Shown: in pieces, positions 42,110 to 51,767 of the stretch | How positions within the stretch are numbered: the first letter of the stretch is position 1 | How the letters are laid out: each line of letters begins with the position of its first letter | Origin: Clavibacter michiganensis | Lineage (GTDB): Bacteria; Actinomycetota; Actinomycetes; Actinomycetales; Microbacteriaceae | Length of the DNA: 64,000 nucleotides | Assembly: GCF_016907085.1 (NCBI RefSeq) | Contig: NZ_JAFBBJ010000001.1 | Span: forward strand, 310,001 to 374,000 | Direction: 5' to 3' | The notes under the pieces: generated by a model | Database searches by the model: none | The model's input: the letters and a program-made list of their open reading frames with translations, nothing else | Told to the model about the DNA's origin: nothing | Translations under genes and position numbers: made by a program

Positions 42110-42868
42110 ATGGCCACTTCAGGGAACACCAGTCACGACGCGCCGGCCGACACCTCCGGGGGCGACGCGCCCACCGCATCCGCCGCGCCCGCGGAGCTCG
42201 TGGAGGCCGTCGTGCACTCCACCGAGGAGGCCGCCGACCACGAGGAGGCGGAGCGGGCTGAGGTCGAGGAGCCGCGCAAGGCCCAGCCCGGTGACAACCG
42301 CGAGCTCTTCGAGGAGCAGGCGCTCCCGTTCATCGACCAGCTGTACGCCGCGGGCCTGCGCATGACGCGCAATCCCGCCGACGCGCAGGACCTGGTGCAG
42401 GAGACGTTCGTGAAGGCGTACACGGCGTTCCACCAGTTCAAGCAGGGCACGAACCTCAAGGCCTGGCTGTACCGGATCCTCACGAACACCTTCATCAACA
42501 ACTACCGCAAGAAGCAGCGGGACCCCTACAACGGCACCATCGACGAGCTCGAGGACTGGCAGCTGGGCGGTGCGACGAGCGCCACGGCCACCACCACGCG
42601 CTCCGCCGAGGCCGAGGCCATCGACCACCTCCCGGACAGCACCGTCAAGGACGCGCTGCAGTCCATCCCGGAGGACTTCCGGATGGCCGTCTACTTCGCG
42701 GACGTCGAGGGCTTCTCCTACCAGGAGATCGCCGACATCATGAAGACCCCCGTGGGCACCGTCATGAGCCGCCTGCACCGCGGCCGCCGGATGCTGCGGA
42801 GCCTGCTTTCCGACTACGCGCGCGAGCGGGGCATCTCCACCGCGCACCTCACTGGAGCGACCAAATGA
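42110..42868 (+). CDS. sigR: ECF sigma factor of the SigR/SigH type
   Basis: The 252-residue protein has an acidic extension of about 60 residues, then sigma region 2 ([35 protein letters not shown]) and region 4 ([30 protein letters not shown]). In actinobacteria this group directs the response to thiol-oxidising stress and is held by an anti-sigma factor encoded next. The rsrA ATG overlaps its stop (ATGA). The ATG at 42110 is chosen for the TAGAAT box; upstream frame is open by chance. Naming as SigR or SigH depends on genus. Confidence 0.93.
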   Translation: MATSGNTSHDAPADTSGGDAPTASAAPAELVEAVVHSTEEAADHEEAERAEVEEPRKAQPGDNRELFEEQALPFIDQLYAAGLRMTRNPADAQDLVQETFVKAYTAFHQFKQGTNLKAWLYRILTNTFINNYRKKQRDPYNGTIDELEDWQLGGATSATATTTRSAEAEAIDHLPDSTVKDALQSIPEDFRMAVYFADVEGFSYQEIADIMKTPVGTVMSRLHRGRRMLRSLLSDYARERGISTAHLTGATK

Positions 42869-43107
42869 GCGACTGCGGCTGCGACAAGGCCAAGAAGGAT
42901 CTCGAGGAGTACCTGCACCACGAGCTCGACAAGGCGGACGCCGCCGACATCCGCGAGCACATGGCGAACTGCCCGGACTGCGCGCGCGAGCACCGCGTCG
43001 GCGTCGTCCTGCGGGACACCGTGCGCCGTGCCTGCACGGAGGCGGCACCGGAGGACCTGCGCACGCAGGTGATGGAGAAGCTGCGGGCCATCCAGGCCAC
43101 GCACTGA
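42865..43107 (+). CDS. rsrA: Mycothiol-system zinc-binding anti-sigma factor (RsrA-like)
   Basis: This 80-residue protein carries the zinc-associated anti-sigma motif HMANCPDC (H-x3-C-x2-C) plus an N-terminal CGC and a further cysteine at RRACTE. Under oxidation a disulfide forms, zinc leaves and the sigma factor is released. Length is typical. Its start overlaps the sigR stop by 4 nt, so the pair is made in fixed ratio. The following GNAT gene has its own promoter. Confidence 0.94.
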   Translation: MSDCGCDKAKKDLEEYLHHELDKADAADIREHMANCPDCAREHRVGVVLRDTVRRACTEAAPEDLRTQVMEKLRAIQATH

Positions 43108-43130
43108 CCGGGGCCGTCCCTCTCGCCCGG

Positions 43131-43136
43131 TAATCT
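43131..43136 (+). promoter_or_regulatory. Leaderless-type -10 box (TAATCT)
   Basis: TAATCT ends 6 nt before the GTG at 43143. Confidence 0.6.
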
Positions 43137-43142
43137 CGGGAC

Positions 43143-43583
43143 GTGACCAACGCGATCCAGTCCCTCGGGACGCCCTCTCCCTCCGACCTCACCGTCATCG
43201 TCGAGCTGCTCCGGCTGCTCGACTACGAGGTGGACGAGGAGCGCGTCGCCACGCGGCTCTCGCGCATGACCGCGGCCGCCGGCCACGAGACGTGGGTCGT
43301 GCGCGACGACGCCGGAGAGATCGCCGGGCTCGCGGGCGGGCACCTCATGTGGGGCCTCGCCGACGACGAGCCCATCGCGCAGCTGATCATCCTGGTCGTG
43401 CGCGAGGGGCGCCAGGCGGGCGGCATCGGATCCGACCTCATCCGCCACTACGAGGCGTGGGCCCGCGAGCACGGCGCGACGCGGTTCCTCGCGACCTCCG
43501 CGGCGGCGCGCGACAACGTCACGCGCTTCTACGCCCGCCGCGGCTACCACGCGTCCGGCATCCGCTACTCCAAGCTCGGCTGA
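43143..43583 (+). CDS. GNAT-family N-acetyltransferase
   Basis: This 146-residue protein is a single GNAT domain: LIILVVREGRQAGGIGSDLI holds the acetyl-CoA binding motif (R/Q-x-x-G-x-G/A) and FYARRGYHASG is the closing beta-strand motif. The acceptor is unknown; small soluble GNAT proteins act on amines of proteins, antibiotics or metabolites. The start is supported by the TAATCT box. It converges on kgd, and a long perfect hairpin separates the two. Confidence 0.9.
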   Translation: MTNAIQSLGTPSPSDLTVIVELLRLLDYEVDEERVATRLSRMTAAAGHETWVVRDDAGEIAGLAGGHLMWGLADDEPIAQLIILVVREGRQAGGIGSDLIRHYEAWAREHGATRFLATSAAARDNVTRFYARRGYHASGIRYSKLG

Positions 43584-43612
43584 CCGCCGCCGGCGCTCGC
43601 GCCCCGCGGCAC

Positions 43613-43660
43613 GCATGACGAGAGGCCCGATCCCCTGGGGGATCGGGCCTCTCGTCATGC
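43613..43660. terminator. Long bidirectional hairpin between GNAT and kgd genes
   Basis: A perfect inverted repeat of about 23 bp (GCATGACGAGAGGCCCGATC on the left, its complement on the right) closes with a very short loop. It lies between two convergent genes and should end transcription from both sides. Confidence 0.85.
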
Positions 43661-43680
43661 CGGGCGGGAGCCCGAACGGA

Positions 43681-46600
43681 TCACTCCGCGGTGGCCCGCG
43701 CGATCAGGTCCGTCTGCTCCGTCGCGTGGCGCTTGCTCGACCCGGCGGCCGGCGACGCGGCGGCCGGGCGCGAGACGACGCGTACCGCGCGGTCGGGGAT
43801 GACCCGGCCGAGCTCCACGTGCACGAACGGCCACGCGCCCTGGTTCTCGGGCTCGTCCTGCACCCAGACGACCTCCGCGTCCGGGTAGGACTCGACGACG
43901 CGGCGCACCTGCTCCTCGGGGAACGGGTAGAACTGCTCGAGCCGCACGAGGGCGATCGAGGTGTCCTGGCGCTTCTCGAGCTCGCCGAGCAGGTCGTAGT
44001 GCACCTTGCCGGAGTGGAGCAGCACGCGCCGGACGGCGCCGCGGTCCTCGATGCGGACGTCGTCGATCACCGGCTCGAAGCGGCCCGAGGTGAAGGCCTC
44101 GACGTCGCTCGTCGCGCCGCGGAGCCGCAGCATGGCCTTTGGCGTGAACACCACGAGCGGGCGACGGGGCCGGGAGTAGGCCTGGCGGCGCAGCAGGTGG
44201 AAGTACGACGCGGGCGTCGACGGACGCGCGACCGTCATGTTCTGCTCGGCGCACAGCTGGAGGAACCGCTCGATGCGCGCGGACGAGTGGTCGGGACCCT
44301 GGCCCTCGTAGCCGTGCGGCAGCAGCAGCACGACGCTCGAGCGCTGGCCCCACTTCTGCTCGGCCGAGGAGATGAACTCGTCGATGATGGTCTGCGCGCC
44401 GTTGGCGAAGTCGCCGAACTGGGCCTCCCAGAGGACCAGCGCGTCGGGCCGCTCGACCGAGTAGCCGTACTCGAAGCCCATGGCCGCGTACTCGCTGAGC
44501 AGCGTGTCGTAGATCCAGAACCGGGCCTGCCGGTCGCTCAGGTTCGCGAGGGGCAGCCACTCCTGGCCGTTGTCGCGGTCGTGCAGCACCGCGTGGCGCT
44601 GGACGAACGTGCCGCGGCGCGAGTCCTGGCCGGCGAGGCGGACGGGCGTGTTCTCCAGCAGCAGGGAGCCGATTGCGAGGAGCTCGCCGAACGCCCAGTC
44701 GATGGATCCGCTCCGGCTCATCTCGAGCCGCTTGCGCATCAGCGCCTGCAGCTTCGGGTGCACCGAGAAGCCCTGCGGCGGGTTGTCGTGCGCGTCGCCG
44801 ACCGCGTGGATCACGGACTCGGAGACGCCCGTGGTCTCGGGCTCGCCGTGGCCGTCGTCCTGCTGGGAGTCGGGGCGCTCGAGGTCCGCCACGGCGCCCG
44901 CGTCGTCCGTCTGGATGGGGATGGACGAGGTCTGCGCCGCGTGCGTCTCCGCGAAGGCGCGCTCCAGGCGGTCCTGGAAGTCCTTCTGCGCCGCGTCGTA
45001 CTCGTCCTGCGTGATGTCGCCGCGCCCGACGAGCGCCTCCGTGTAGAGCTTGCGCACCGAGCGCTTGGCCTCGATCAGGTTGTACATGAGCGGCTGCGTC
45101 ATCGACGGGTCGTCGCCCTCGTTGTGACCGCGACGGCGGTAGCAGACGAGGTCGATGACGACGTCCTTCTTGAACTCCTGGCGGAACTCGAAGGCGAGGT
45201 GCGCGACGCGGGCCACGGCCTCGGGGTCGTCCCCGTTCACGTGGAAGATCGGCGCCTGGATGCTCTTGGCCACGTCGGTCGAGTACACCGACGAGCGGGA
45301 CTCCGACGGCGGCGTGGTGAAGCCGACCTGGTTGTTGATGACGATGTGGACCGTGCCGCCCGTGCGGTACGCGCGCAGCTGCGAGAGCTGGAGGGTCTCG
45401 AAGACCACGCCCTGGCCGGCCATCGAGGCGTCGCCGTGGACGAGGATCGGCAGGACGGAGAACGAGCCGATGGGCTTGCGGTCCTGCTTGGCGCGGACGA
45501 TGCCCTCGAGCACGCCGTTGACGGCCTCGAGGTGCGACGGGTTCGCCGCGAGGTACACCGGCATCTCCTCGCCGTGGACGCCCCGGAAGGTGCCCTCGGT
45601 GCCGAGGTGGTACTTCACGTCGCCGGATCCCTGCACGGTGCGCGGGTCCTGGGTGCCCTCGAACTCGCGGAAGATCTGGCCGTAGCTCTTGCCCGCGATG
45701 TTGGTGAGGACGTTGAGGCGGCCGCGGTGGGCCATGCCGATCGCGACCTCGTCGAGGCCGTGGTCCGCCGCGCCCTGGAGCAGCGTGTCGAGCAGGGAGA
45801 TCGTCGACTCGCCGCCCTCGAGGCTGAAGCGCTTCTGCCCGACGTACTTGGTCTGCAGGAACGTCTCGAACGCCTCGGACTCGTTGAGCTTGGAGAGGAT
45901 GCGCATCTGCTCGTCATGCGTGGGCTTCGCGTAGGGCTGCTCGACCTTGCCCTGGATCCAGCGGCGCTCGTCGGGCTGCTGGATGTGCATGTACTCGATG
46001 CCGATCGTGCGGCAGTAGGAGTCGCGCAGGATCCCGAGGACGTCGCGGAGGAGCGCCTGGCGGCGGCCGCCGAAGCCGTCGGTGACGAACTCGCGGTCGA
46101 GGTCCCAGAAGGTGAGCCCGTGGTTGGTGATCTCGAGGTCCGGGTGCGTGCGCTGCTGGTACTCGAGCGGGTCGATGTCCGCCATGAGGTGCCCGCGCAC
46201 GCGGTACGCGTTGATGAGCTCCTGCACGCGGCTGGTCTTGGAGACCCGCTCGGAGAGGTCGACGTTGATGTCGGTGGCCCACTGGATCGGGTCGTACGGG
46301 ATGCGGAGCGCCGCGAAGATGTCCTCGTAGAAGCCGTGCTGGCCGATGAGGCGCTCGTGCACGATCTTGAGGAACTCGCCCGAGCCCGCGCCCTGGATCA
46401 CGCGGTGGTCGTACGTGCTCGTGAGCGTGATGGTCTTGCCGATGCCGAGCTCGACGAGCGTCTTGGGGGAGGAGCCCTGGAACTCGGCCGGGTACTCGAG
46501 GGCGCCGGCGCCGATGATGGCGCCCTGGCCCTTCATCAGGCGCGGGACGGAGTGGACCGTGCCGATGCCGCCCGGGTTGGTGAGCGAGATGGTGGTGCCG

Positions 46601-47499
46601 GCGAAGTCGCCCGCGGCGAGCTTGTTGCTCCGCGCCTTCTTCACCAGGTCCTCGTACGCGGAGAGGAACTCGCCGAAGGTCATGGCCTCGGCGCCCTTGA
46701 TGCTCGGGACGAGGAGCGCGCGCGTGCCGTCGGGCTTCGGCATGTCGATGGCGATGCCGAGGTTGATGTGCGCGGGGGAGACGACGCTGGGTTTGCCGTC
46801 GACCTCGTCGTAGTGCACGTTCTGGCTCGGGAACTCCTTGAGCGCCTGGATGAGGGCCCAGCCGATGAGGTGCGTGAAGGAGACCTTGCCGCCGCGCGCG
46901 CGCTTGAGGTGGTTGTTGATGACGATGCGGTTGTCGATCATCAGCTTCGCGGGGATGGTGCGGACGCTCGTCGCGGTCGGGATGGTGAGCGACGCGTCCA
47001 TGTTGGTCGCGAGCGACTTCGCCATGCCGCGGAGGGGGGAGACCTCGTCCTCGCCGGGCGGCGTGGGCTCGGCGCCTTTCTTGGCCGGCGCCTTCGCGGG
47101 CGCCTGGGCGGGGATCGGCTGCTGCTTCGGGGCGATGCTCGTCGTGCGCGCCTCGGGCTGGGATCCGGTCGTGGGCTGCTGCGCCTGCGCGTCGGGCTGG
47201 CCGGCGGAGGCGGGGGCCGGCGTCGATGCCGGGGCTCCCGTGTTGGTCGTCGCGGGGGCGCTGGTGCTCCCCGCGTCCGGGATCTGCGCCTCGGCGGTCT
47301 GGTCGCCGGTGGCCGGCGCCGCCTCGCGGCCCTCGATCACGGTCGTGTGGTAGTTCTCCAGGATCGGCCACCAGCTGCGGTCGACGGAGTCCTTGTCGAC
47401 CACGAACCTCTCGTACATCTCGTCGACGAGCCACTCGTTGGCTCCGAAGTCGCCCGTGGAACCGTCATCGGTCCCCGTACCAGTCACCTGGCTCGACAC
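43681..47499 (-). CDS. kgd: Multifunctional 2-oxoglutarate decarboxylase/dehydrogenase (Kgd/OdhA)
   Basis: This 1272-residue protein is the actinobacterial fusion of an E2-type acyltransferase domain (about 100-350, with TYDHRVIQGAGSGEF) and a full thiamine-diphosphate E1 (GDASMAGQGVVFETLQ; VINNQVGFTT). It decarboxylates 2-oxoglutarate in the citric acid cycle and works with the other dehydrogenase subunits. The N-terminus (GANEWLVDEMYERF) is the family start and is followed by an Ala/Pro-rich linker without a lipoyl domain. I chose the GTG at 47499; the GTG at 47574 lies upstream of the expected transcript start. An FHA-type regulator is not encoded here. Confidence 0.95.
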   Translation of the reverse strand: MSSQVTGTGTDDGSTGDFGANEWLVDEMYERFVVDKDSVDRSWWPILENYHTTVIEGREAAPATGDQTAEAQIPDAGSTSAPATTNTGAPASTPAPASAGQPDAQAQQPTTGSQPEARTTSIAPKQQPIPAQAPAKAPAKKGAEPTPPGEDEVSPLRGMAKSLATNMDASLTIPTATSVRTIPAKLMIDNRIVINNHLKRARGGKVSFTHLIGWALIQALKEFPSQNVHYDEVDGKPSVVSPAHINLGIAIDMPKPDGTRALLVPSIKGAEAMTFGEFLSAYEDLVKKARSNKLAAGDFAGTTISLTNPGGIGTVHSVPRLMKGQGAIIGAGALEYPAEFQGSSPKTLVELGIGKTITLTSTYDHRVIQGAGSGEFLKIVHERLIGQHGFYEDIFAALRIPYDPIQWATDINVDLSERVSKTSRVQELINAYRVRGHLMADIDPLEYQQRTHPDLEITNHGLTFWDLDREFVTDGFGGRRQALLRDVLGILRDSYCRTIGIEYMHIQQPDERRWIQGKVEQPYAKPTHDEQMRILSKLNESEAFETFLQTKYVGQKRFSLEGGESTISLLDTLLQGAADHGLDEVAIGMAHRGRLNVLTNIAGKSYGQIFREFEGTQDPRTVQGSGDVKYHLGTEGTFRGVHGEEMPVYLAANPSHLEAVNGVLEGIVRAKQDRKPIGSFSVLPILVHGDASMAGQGVVFETLQLSQLRAYRTGGTVHIVINNQVGFTTPPSESRSSVYSTDVAKSIQAPIFHVNGDDPEAVARVAHLAFEFRQEFKKDVVIDLVCYRRRGHNEGDDPSMTQPLMYNLIEAKRSVRKLYTEALVGRGDITQDEYDAAQKDFQDRLERAFAETHAAQTSSIPIQTDDAGAVADLERPDSQQDDGHGEPETTGVSESVIHAVGDAHDNPPQGFSVHPKLQALMRKRLEMSRSGSIDWAFGELLAIGSLLLENTPVRLAGQDSRRGTFVQRHAVLHDRDNGQEWLPLANLSDRQARFWIYDTLLSEYAAMGFEYGYSVERPDALVLWEAQFGDFANGAQTIIDEFISSAEQKWGQRSSVVLLLPHGYEGQGPDHSSARIERFLQLCAEQNMTVARPSTPASYFHLLRRQAYSRPRRPLVVFTPKAMLRLRGATSDVEAFTSGRFEPVIDDVRIEDRGAVRRVLLHSGKVHYDLLGELEKRQDTSIALVRLEQFYPFPEEQVRRVVESYPDAEVVWVQDEPENQGAWPFVHVELGRVIPDRAVRVVSRPAAASPAAGSSKRHATEQTDLIARATAE

Positions 47500-47576
47500 A
47501 GTTGATCGCCCGCTCTCTTGCTGTTGGTCGTCTGCCTCGCGCGGCCCGTTCGCGTGCCGCGCGTCCACGATCACCC

Positions 47577-47582
47577 AGCCTA
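47577..47582 (-). promoter_or_regulatory. -10 box (TAGGCT) for kgd
   Basis: TAGGCT on the minus strand places the transcript start near 47570, about 70 nt before the GTG at 47499. Confidence 0.4.
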
Positions 47583-47666
47583 AACCTTCCCCCGGTCGGG
47601 CCGCCGGGAGCGGCGCGTCGGGATCGGCGCCCGTCGACGCCCTGGTGCGCGGCCGGACCGCGGGGC

Positions 47667-47672
47667 TACCGT
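47667..47672 (+). promoter_or_regulatory. Leaderless-type -10 box (TACCGT)
   Basis: TACCGT ends 6 nt before the guaB1 ATG at 47679. Confidence 0.6.
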
Positions 47673-47678
47673 CGGGGC

Positions 47679-49118
47679 ATGAGGTTCACCGGAGAGGCTC
47701 CCGCCCATGACCTGACCTACTCGGACGTGTTCCTGAGCCCGGGCCGATCCGACGTCGCGAGCCGGATGGACGTCGACCTCGCGCCCGGCGACGGCACGCC
47801 GTGCACCATCCCCGTGGTCGCGAGCAACATGGGCTCGGTCACCGGCCCGCGGCTCGCCGCCGTCCTCGCCCGGCGCGGGGGCATCGGGATCCTGCCGCAG
47901 GACCTCCGCCCGCAGGAGCTGGACGCCGCCATCCACCGCGTCAAGGACCAGCCGGTCGCCTACGACTCGCCGCTCGAGCTGCCGCCGGACGCGACCGCCG
48001 GCCAGGCGCGCGAGCTCCTGCCGCCCATCGCGGGCCACGGCATCGTGCTGCGCGACGCGGACGGCGAGATGGTCGGCTGCCTCGAGGGCACGCAGCTCGC
48101 CGGCGTCCCGGACGGCACCCGGCTCGGCGACCTTCCGCACGGCGCGCTCGCCTCCCTCGACGCCGACGACGTGCCCACGGGCCGCGCGGCCTTCGAGCTG
48201 ATGCACGCCGCCGGGATCGACTTCGCGCCCGTGCTCGCCCACGGACGCCTCGTCGGCACGCTCAGCCGGCGCAGCGCGCTGCGGTCCACCGTCTACGCGG
48301 CCGCGCTCGACGGGCACGGGCGCCTCGCGGTGGGAGCCGCGGTCGGCGTCAACGGCGACCCCGTCGGCCGCGCCCGCGCGCTGCTGGCCGCGGGTGTCGA
48401 CGTGCTCGTGCTCGACACGGCGCACGGGCACCAGGAGGCGATGCTCCGCGCGATCCGCGACGTGCGCGCACTGGACCCGCGCGTGCCGCTCGTCGCCGGC
48501 AACGTCGTCACCGCCGAGGGCGCGCGCGACCTCGTCGAGGCGGGGGCCGACATCGTCAAGGTCGGCGTCGGGCCCGGCGCCATGTGCACCACGCGCATGA
48601 TGACCGCGGTCGGTCGGCCCCAGTTCTCCGCCGTGCTCGACACGGCTCAGGCCGCCCGCGCGGCCGGGGCGCTCGTGTGGGCCGACGGGGGAGTGCGGTA
48701 CCCGCGGGACGTCGCGCTCGCCCTCGCCGCGGGCGCCGCGAGCGTGATGATCGGATCGTGGTTCGCGGGCACCGTCGAGTCGCCCGGCCGCCTGCTGGTC
48801 GACGACGACGGCGGGCTCGCCAAGGAGAGCTGGGGCATGGCGTCCACGCGCGCGGTGCAGGAGCGGTTCGGGCGGCGCGAGGCGTTCGAGCTCGCGCGGC
48901 GGACGCTCTTCGCGGAGGGGATCTCGACCAGCCGGATCCGCATCGACCCGCTCCGGCCGGGCCTCGAGGACCTGCTCGACACGATCACGTCCGGGGTGCG
49001 CAGCGCGTTCACGTACGCCGGGGCGCGCACGCGGGCCGAGTTCGCCGAGCGGGCCGCCGTCGGGATCCAGTCCGCGGCGGGCTACGAGGAGGGCAAGCCC
49101 CTGCCGGTCGGCTGGTGA
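47679..49118 (+). CDS. guaB1: GuaB1-family IMP dehydrogenase/GMP reductase-like protein
   Basis: This 479-residue protein has the IMPDH/GMPR barrel with catalytic cysteine in [14 protein letters not shown], substrate-phosphate motifs VLDTAHGH and WADGGVRYP, and an inserted CBS region (about 95-210). The length and divergent flap fit the actinobacterial GuaB1 group; a mycobacterial member has been shown to act as a GMP reductase, so GMP to IMP with NADPH is the likely reaction rather than IMP oxidation. It is leaderless by its TACCGT box. It is divergent from kgd. Confidence 0.9.
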   Translation: MRFTGEAPAHDLTYSDVFLSPGRSDVASRMDVDLAPGDGTPCTIPVVASNMGSVTGPRLAAVLARRGGIGILPQDLRPQELDAAIHRVKDQPVAYDSPLELPPDATAGQARELLPPIAGHGIVLRDADGEMVGCLEGTQLAGVPDGTRLGDLPHGALASLDADDVPTGRAAFELMHAAGIDFAPVLAHGRLVGTLSRRSALRSTVYAAALDGHGRLAVGAAVGVNGDPVGRARALLAAGVDVLVLDTAHGHQEAMLRAIRDVRALDPRVPLVAGNVVTAEGARDLVEAGADIVKVGVGPGAMCTTRMMTAVGRPQFSAVLDTAQAARAAGALVWADGGVRYPRDVALALAAGAASVMIGSWFAGTVESPGRLLVDDDGGLAKESWGMASTRAVQERFGRREAFELARRTLFAEGISTSRIRIDPLRPGLEDLLDTITSGVRSAFTYAGARTRAEFAERAAVGIQSAAGYEEGKPLPVGW

Positions 49119-49125
49119 GCCCCGG

Positions 49126-49131
49126 TATGCT
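49126..49131 (+). promoter_or_regulatory. -10 box (TATGCT) before the proline-rich ORF and CNNM genes
   Basis: TATGCT lies 9 nt before the ATG at 49141 and about 100 nt before the CNNM GTG at 49232, which implies a leader on the transporter message. Confidence 0.5.
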
Positions 49132-49140
49132 CGACGGACG

Positions 49141-49239
49141 ATGGACGACCCCCCTCCTGCTCATAGACCCCCGCCGCGCGCGCCCCTCCGACTGAAGCCG
49201 GCCGCGCGCCCGGCGCCCGGGAGCCGCCCCCGTGCATGA
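49141..49239 (+). CDS. Proline-rich small ORF (32 codons) overlapping the first CNNM gene
   Basis: An ATG just after TATGCT opens 32 codons with 11 prolines, including two Pro-Pro-Pro runs (MDDPPPAHRPPPRAP at the start). Its TGA (49237-49239) overlaps the CNNM GTG (49232), giving an 8-nt overlap. Known enterobacterial Mg2+ transporter messages have proline-rich leader peptides that sense translation speed; that parallel is my inference. Random reading in G+C-rich DNA also yields Pro/Arg/Ala, so the call is tentative. Confidence 0.4.
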   Translation: MDDPPPAHRPPPRAPLRLKPAARPAPGSRPRA

Positions 49240-50662
49240 ATGGCTCCTCCTCGCCGCGGGTCTCGTCCTGACCCTCGGCACCGGCCTCTTCGTGGCCAGC
49301 GAGTTCGCGCTCGTCAACCTCGACCGCTCCGATCTCGAGAAGCGCCAGGAGCGCGGCGAGAAGCGGCTCGGCCCGCCCATCCGGGCGCTCCGCATCACCT
49401 CGACCCACCTCTCCAGCGCCCAGCTCGGCATCACGCTGACGACGCTCCTCACCGGGTACACGATGGAGCCGGCGCTCAGCCTGCTCCTCGCCGGTCCGCT
49501 CACGTCGGCCGGCCTCGCCGAGGGCCTCGTCTCCCCGGTCTCGACCGTCGTGGCGCTCGTCGTCGCGACCCTGCTGTCGATGATCATCGGCGAGCTCGTG
49601 CCGAAGAACTTCGCGCTGGCCCTGCCGCGCGAGACGGCCAAGCTCGTCATCCCGTTCCAGACCCTGTTCACCACGGTGTTCAAGCCCGCCGTGCTGCTGC
49701 TCAACAACAGCGCGAACGGGATCCTCCGGCTCGTCGGCATCGAGCCCAAGGAGGAGCTGTCGGGCGCGCGCTCCGCCGAGGAGCTGTCCTCGCTCGTCCG
49801 GCGCTCCGCGCTCGCGGGCCTCCTCGAGGACGACACGGCGATGCTCCTCAGCCGCACGCTGCGCTTCGCCGACCTCACGGCGTCCGACGTCATGACGCCG
49901 CGCCTCCGCGTCAAGTCGGTCGAGCGCACCGACAGCGCGCAGACCGTCATCGAGCTGGCGATGACCACCGGCTACTCGCGCTTCCCCGTGACGGACGACG
50001 GCGTCGACGACGTCATCGGCCTCGTGCACGTGAAGCAGGCCGTGGCCGTGCCGCGCGAGAAGCGCGCGCTCGTGCCCGTGACCGCCCTGCAGTCCGAGGC
50101 GATCCGCGTGCCCGAGACCATGAAGCTCGACGACCTCCTCGGCGAGCTGCGCGGCCGCGGGTTCCAGATGGCGGTCGTCGTGGACGAGTACGGCGGCACC
50201 GCCGGGGTCGCGACGCTCGAGGACCTGGTCGAGGAGCTGGTCGGCGAGCTCGCCGACGAGCACGACCGCACGCGCGCCGGCGTCGTCCGCTCGCGCGACT
50301 CGCTCACCTTCCCCGGCATGCTCCGGCCCGACGAGCTCCTCGAGCGCACGGGGCTCCGGATCCCGGACGAGGGCCCGTACGAGACCGCGGCGGGCTTCGT
50401 CATGAGCGAGCTCGGCCGCCTGCCCGTGGTCGGCGACGAGCTGGAGCTCGAGACCGGCACGCTGCGGGTCGAGCGGCTCGACGGTCGGCGCATCGACCGG
50501 ATCCGCTTCACGCCCGTCCCCGAGCCCGTCGCCACCGCGGTGGGCACCACGCGCGCCGAGCGCCAGGCGGACCGCCAGGCCGGACGGCAGGCCGACCGCG
50601 AGGCCGGACGACAGGCGGACGCGGAACGCGCCGCCATGAGGAAGGAGCCGTCCCGTGGGTGA
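49232..50662 (+). CDS. CNNM/CorC-type membrane protein with CBS pair (hemolysin family)
   Basis: This 476-residue protein has the family's three parts: a DUF21 membrane domain of about 190 residues ([38 protein letters not shown]), a CBS pair (about 205-330, [27 protein letters not shown]) and a CorC/HlyC domain (about 345-435). Relatives bind and move Mg2+ or Co2+ with ATP/Mg sensing by the CBS pair. The last 45 residues repeat Arg/Gln/Ala-Asp units ([15 protein letters not shown]). GGGAG lies 8 nt before the GTG. The second family member overlaps it by 8 nt. Confidence 0.92.
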   Translation: MHEWLLLAAGLVLTLGTGLFVASEFALVNLDRSDLEKRQERGEKRLGPPIRALRITSTHLSSAQLGITLTTLLTGYTMEPALSLLLAGPLTSAGLAEGLVSPVSTVVALVVATLLSMIIGELVPKNFALALPRETAKLVIPFQTLFTTVFKPAVLLLNNSANGILRLVGIEPKEELSGARSAEELSSLVRRSALAGLLEDDTAMLLSRTLRFADLTASDVMTPRLRVKSVERTDSAQTVIELAMTTGYSRFPVTDDGVDDVIGLVHVKQAVAVPREKRALVPVTALQSEAIRVPETMKLDDLLGELRGRGFQMAVVVDEYGGTAGVATLEDLVEELVGELADEHDRTRAGVVRSRDSLTFPGMLRPDELLERTGLRIPDEGPYETAAGFVMSELGRLPVVGDELELETGTLRVERLDGRRIDRIRFTPVPEPVATAVGTTRAERQADRQAGRQADREAGRQADAERAAMRKEPSRG

Positions 50663-51698
50663 GTACGCCGGGGGGATCATCGCGCTCATCGTGCTGCTCG
50701 CCGTCAACGCCTTCTTCGTCGGCGCCGAGTTCGCGGTCATCTCCGCGAAGCGCTCGCAGATCGAGCCGCGCGCGGAGGAGGGCAGCCGCGCCGCCCGCAT
50801 CACGCTCTTCGCGATGGAGCACGCGACGCTCATGCTCGCCACGACGCAGCTCGGCATCACCGTGTGCTCGCTGCTGATCCTCAACGTGTCCGAGCCCGCG
50901 ATCCACCACCTGCTGGAGATCCCGCTGGGCGCCACCGGGCTGCCGGAGGAGGCGATCTCGACGATCGCGTTCGTCATCGCGCTGCTCATCGTCTCGTTCC
51001 TGCACGTGGTGCTCGGGGAGATGGTGCCGAAGAACATCTCGTTCTCGGTGCCGGACCGGGCGGCCCTGCTGCTCGCGCCGCCGCTCGTGGGGATCGCCCG
51101 CGTGGTGAAGCCGCTCATCGTGGCCCTCAACGCGATCTCCAACGCCGTGCTCCGCCTGGCCAAGGTCGAGCCGAAGGACGAGGCCGCCAGCGCGTTCACG
51201 CTCGACGAGGTGCAGGGGATCGTCGACCAGTCGACGCGCGAGGGTCTCCTGGAGGACCGGACGGGCGCGCTCACCGCGGCGTTCGAGTTCACGGGCAAGA
51301 AGGTGCAGGACATCGCGATCCCGTTGGACGCGCTGGTCAGCCTGCCCGAGACCGCGAGCCCTTCCGAGGTCGAGCGCGCCGTCGCCCGGCACGGCTTCTC
51401 GCGATACGTGATCGTGGACGAGGCGGGGGAGCCGACCGGCTACCTGCACCTGAAGGACGTCATCGACCTCGACGAGGCCGACGAGTTCGTGCGGCCCGTG
51501 CCGGCCAAGCGGATCCGCCAGCTGGTGTCGGTCTTCGAGGGCACCGAGCTCGAGGACGCCCTCGCGATGATGCGCCGCTCCGGCGCCCACCTCGCGCGCG
51601 CCTTCACCGAGGCGGGCGAGACGACGGGCGTGCTGTTCCTCGAGGACATCATCGAGGAGCTCGTCGGCGAGGTGCAGGACGCGACCCGTCGGGTCTGA
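50655..51698 (+). CDS. Second CNNM/CorC-type membrane protein
   Basis: The 347-residue product has the DUF21 domain ([40 protein letters not shown]) and a CBS pair (about 205-340, [31 protein letters not shown]) but stops there, lacking the C-terminal CorC domain of its neighbour. The two may form a heterodimer, as paired genes of this family are common in actinobacteria. GAAGGAG stands before the GTG, and translation is coupled by an 8-nt overlap. A strong terminator follows. Confidence 0.92.
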   Translation: MGEYAGGIIALIVLLAVNAFFVGAEFAVISAKRSQIEPRAEEGSRAARITLFAMEHATLMLATTQLGITVCSLLILNVSEPAIHHLLEIPLGATGLPEEAISTIAFVIALLIVSFLHVVLGEMVPKNISFSVPDRAALLLAPPLVGIARVVKPLIVALNAISNAVLRLAKVEPKDEAASAFTLDEVQGIVDQSTREGLLEDRTGALTAAFEFTGKKVQDIAIPLDALVSLPETASPSEVERAVARHGFSRYVIVDEAGEPTGYLHLKDVIDLDEADEFVRPVPAKRIRQLVSVFEGTELEDALAMMRRSGAHLARAFTEAGETTGVLFLEDIIEELVGEVQDATRRV

Positions 51699-51710
51699 CC
51701 CGCCCGCGCA

Positions 51711-51753
51711 CGACGACGGCCCGGCACACCAGGGGGATGCCGGGCCGTCGTCG
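51711..51753. terminator. Hairpin terminator between CNNM and OYE genes
   Basis: A perfect 16-bp stem (CGACGACGGCCCGGCA / TGCCGGGCCGTCGTCG) with an 11-nt loop lies between convergent genes and can serve both. Confidence 0.85.
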
Positions 51754-51767
51754 TCGGGCGGGGAGGG

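Noticed and set aside
47500-47574. Upstream GTG at 47574 as the kgd start
   Set aside because: It lies 2 nt from the TAGGCT box, before the expected transcript start, and adds a stretch unlike other Kgd N-termini.
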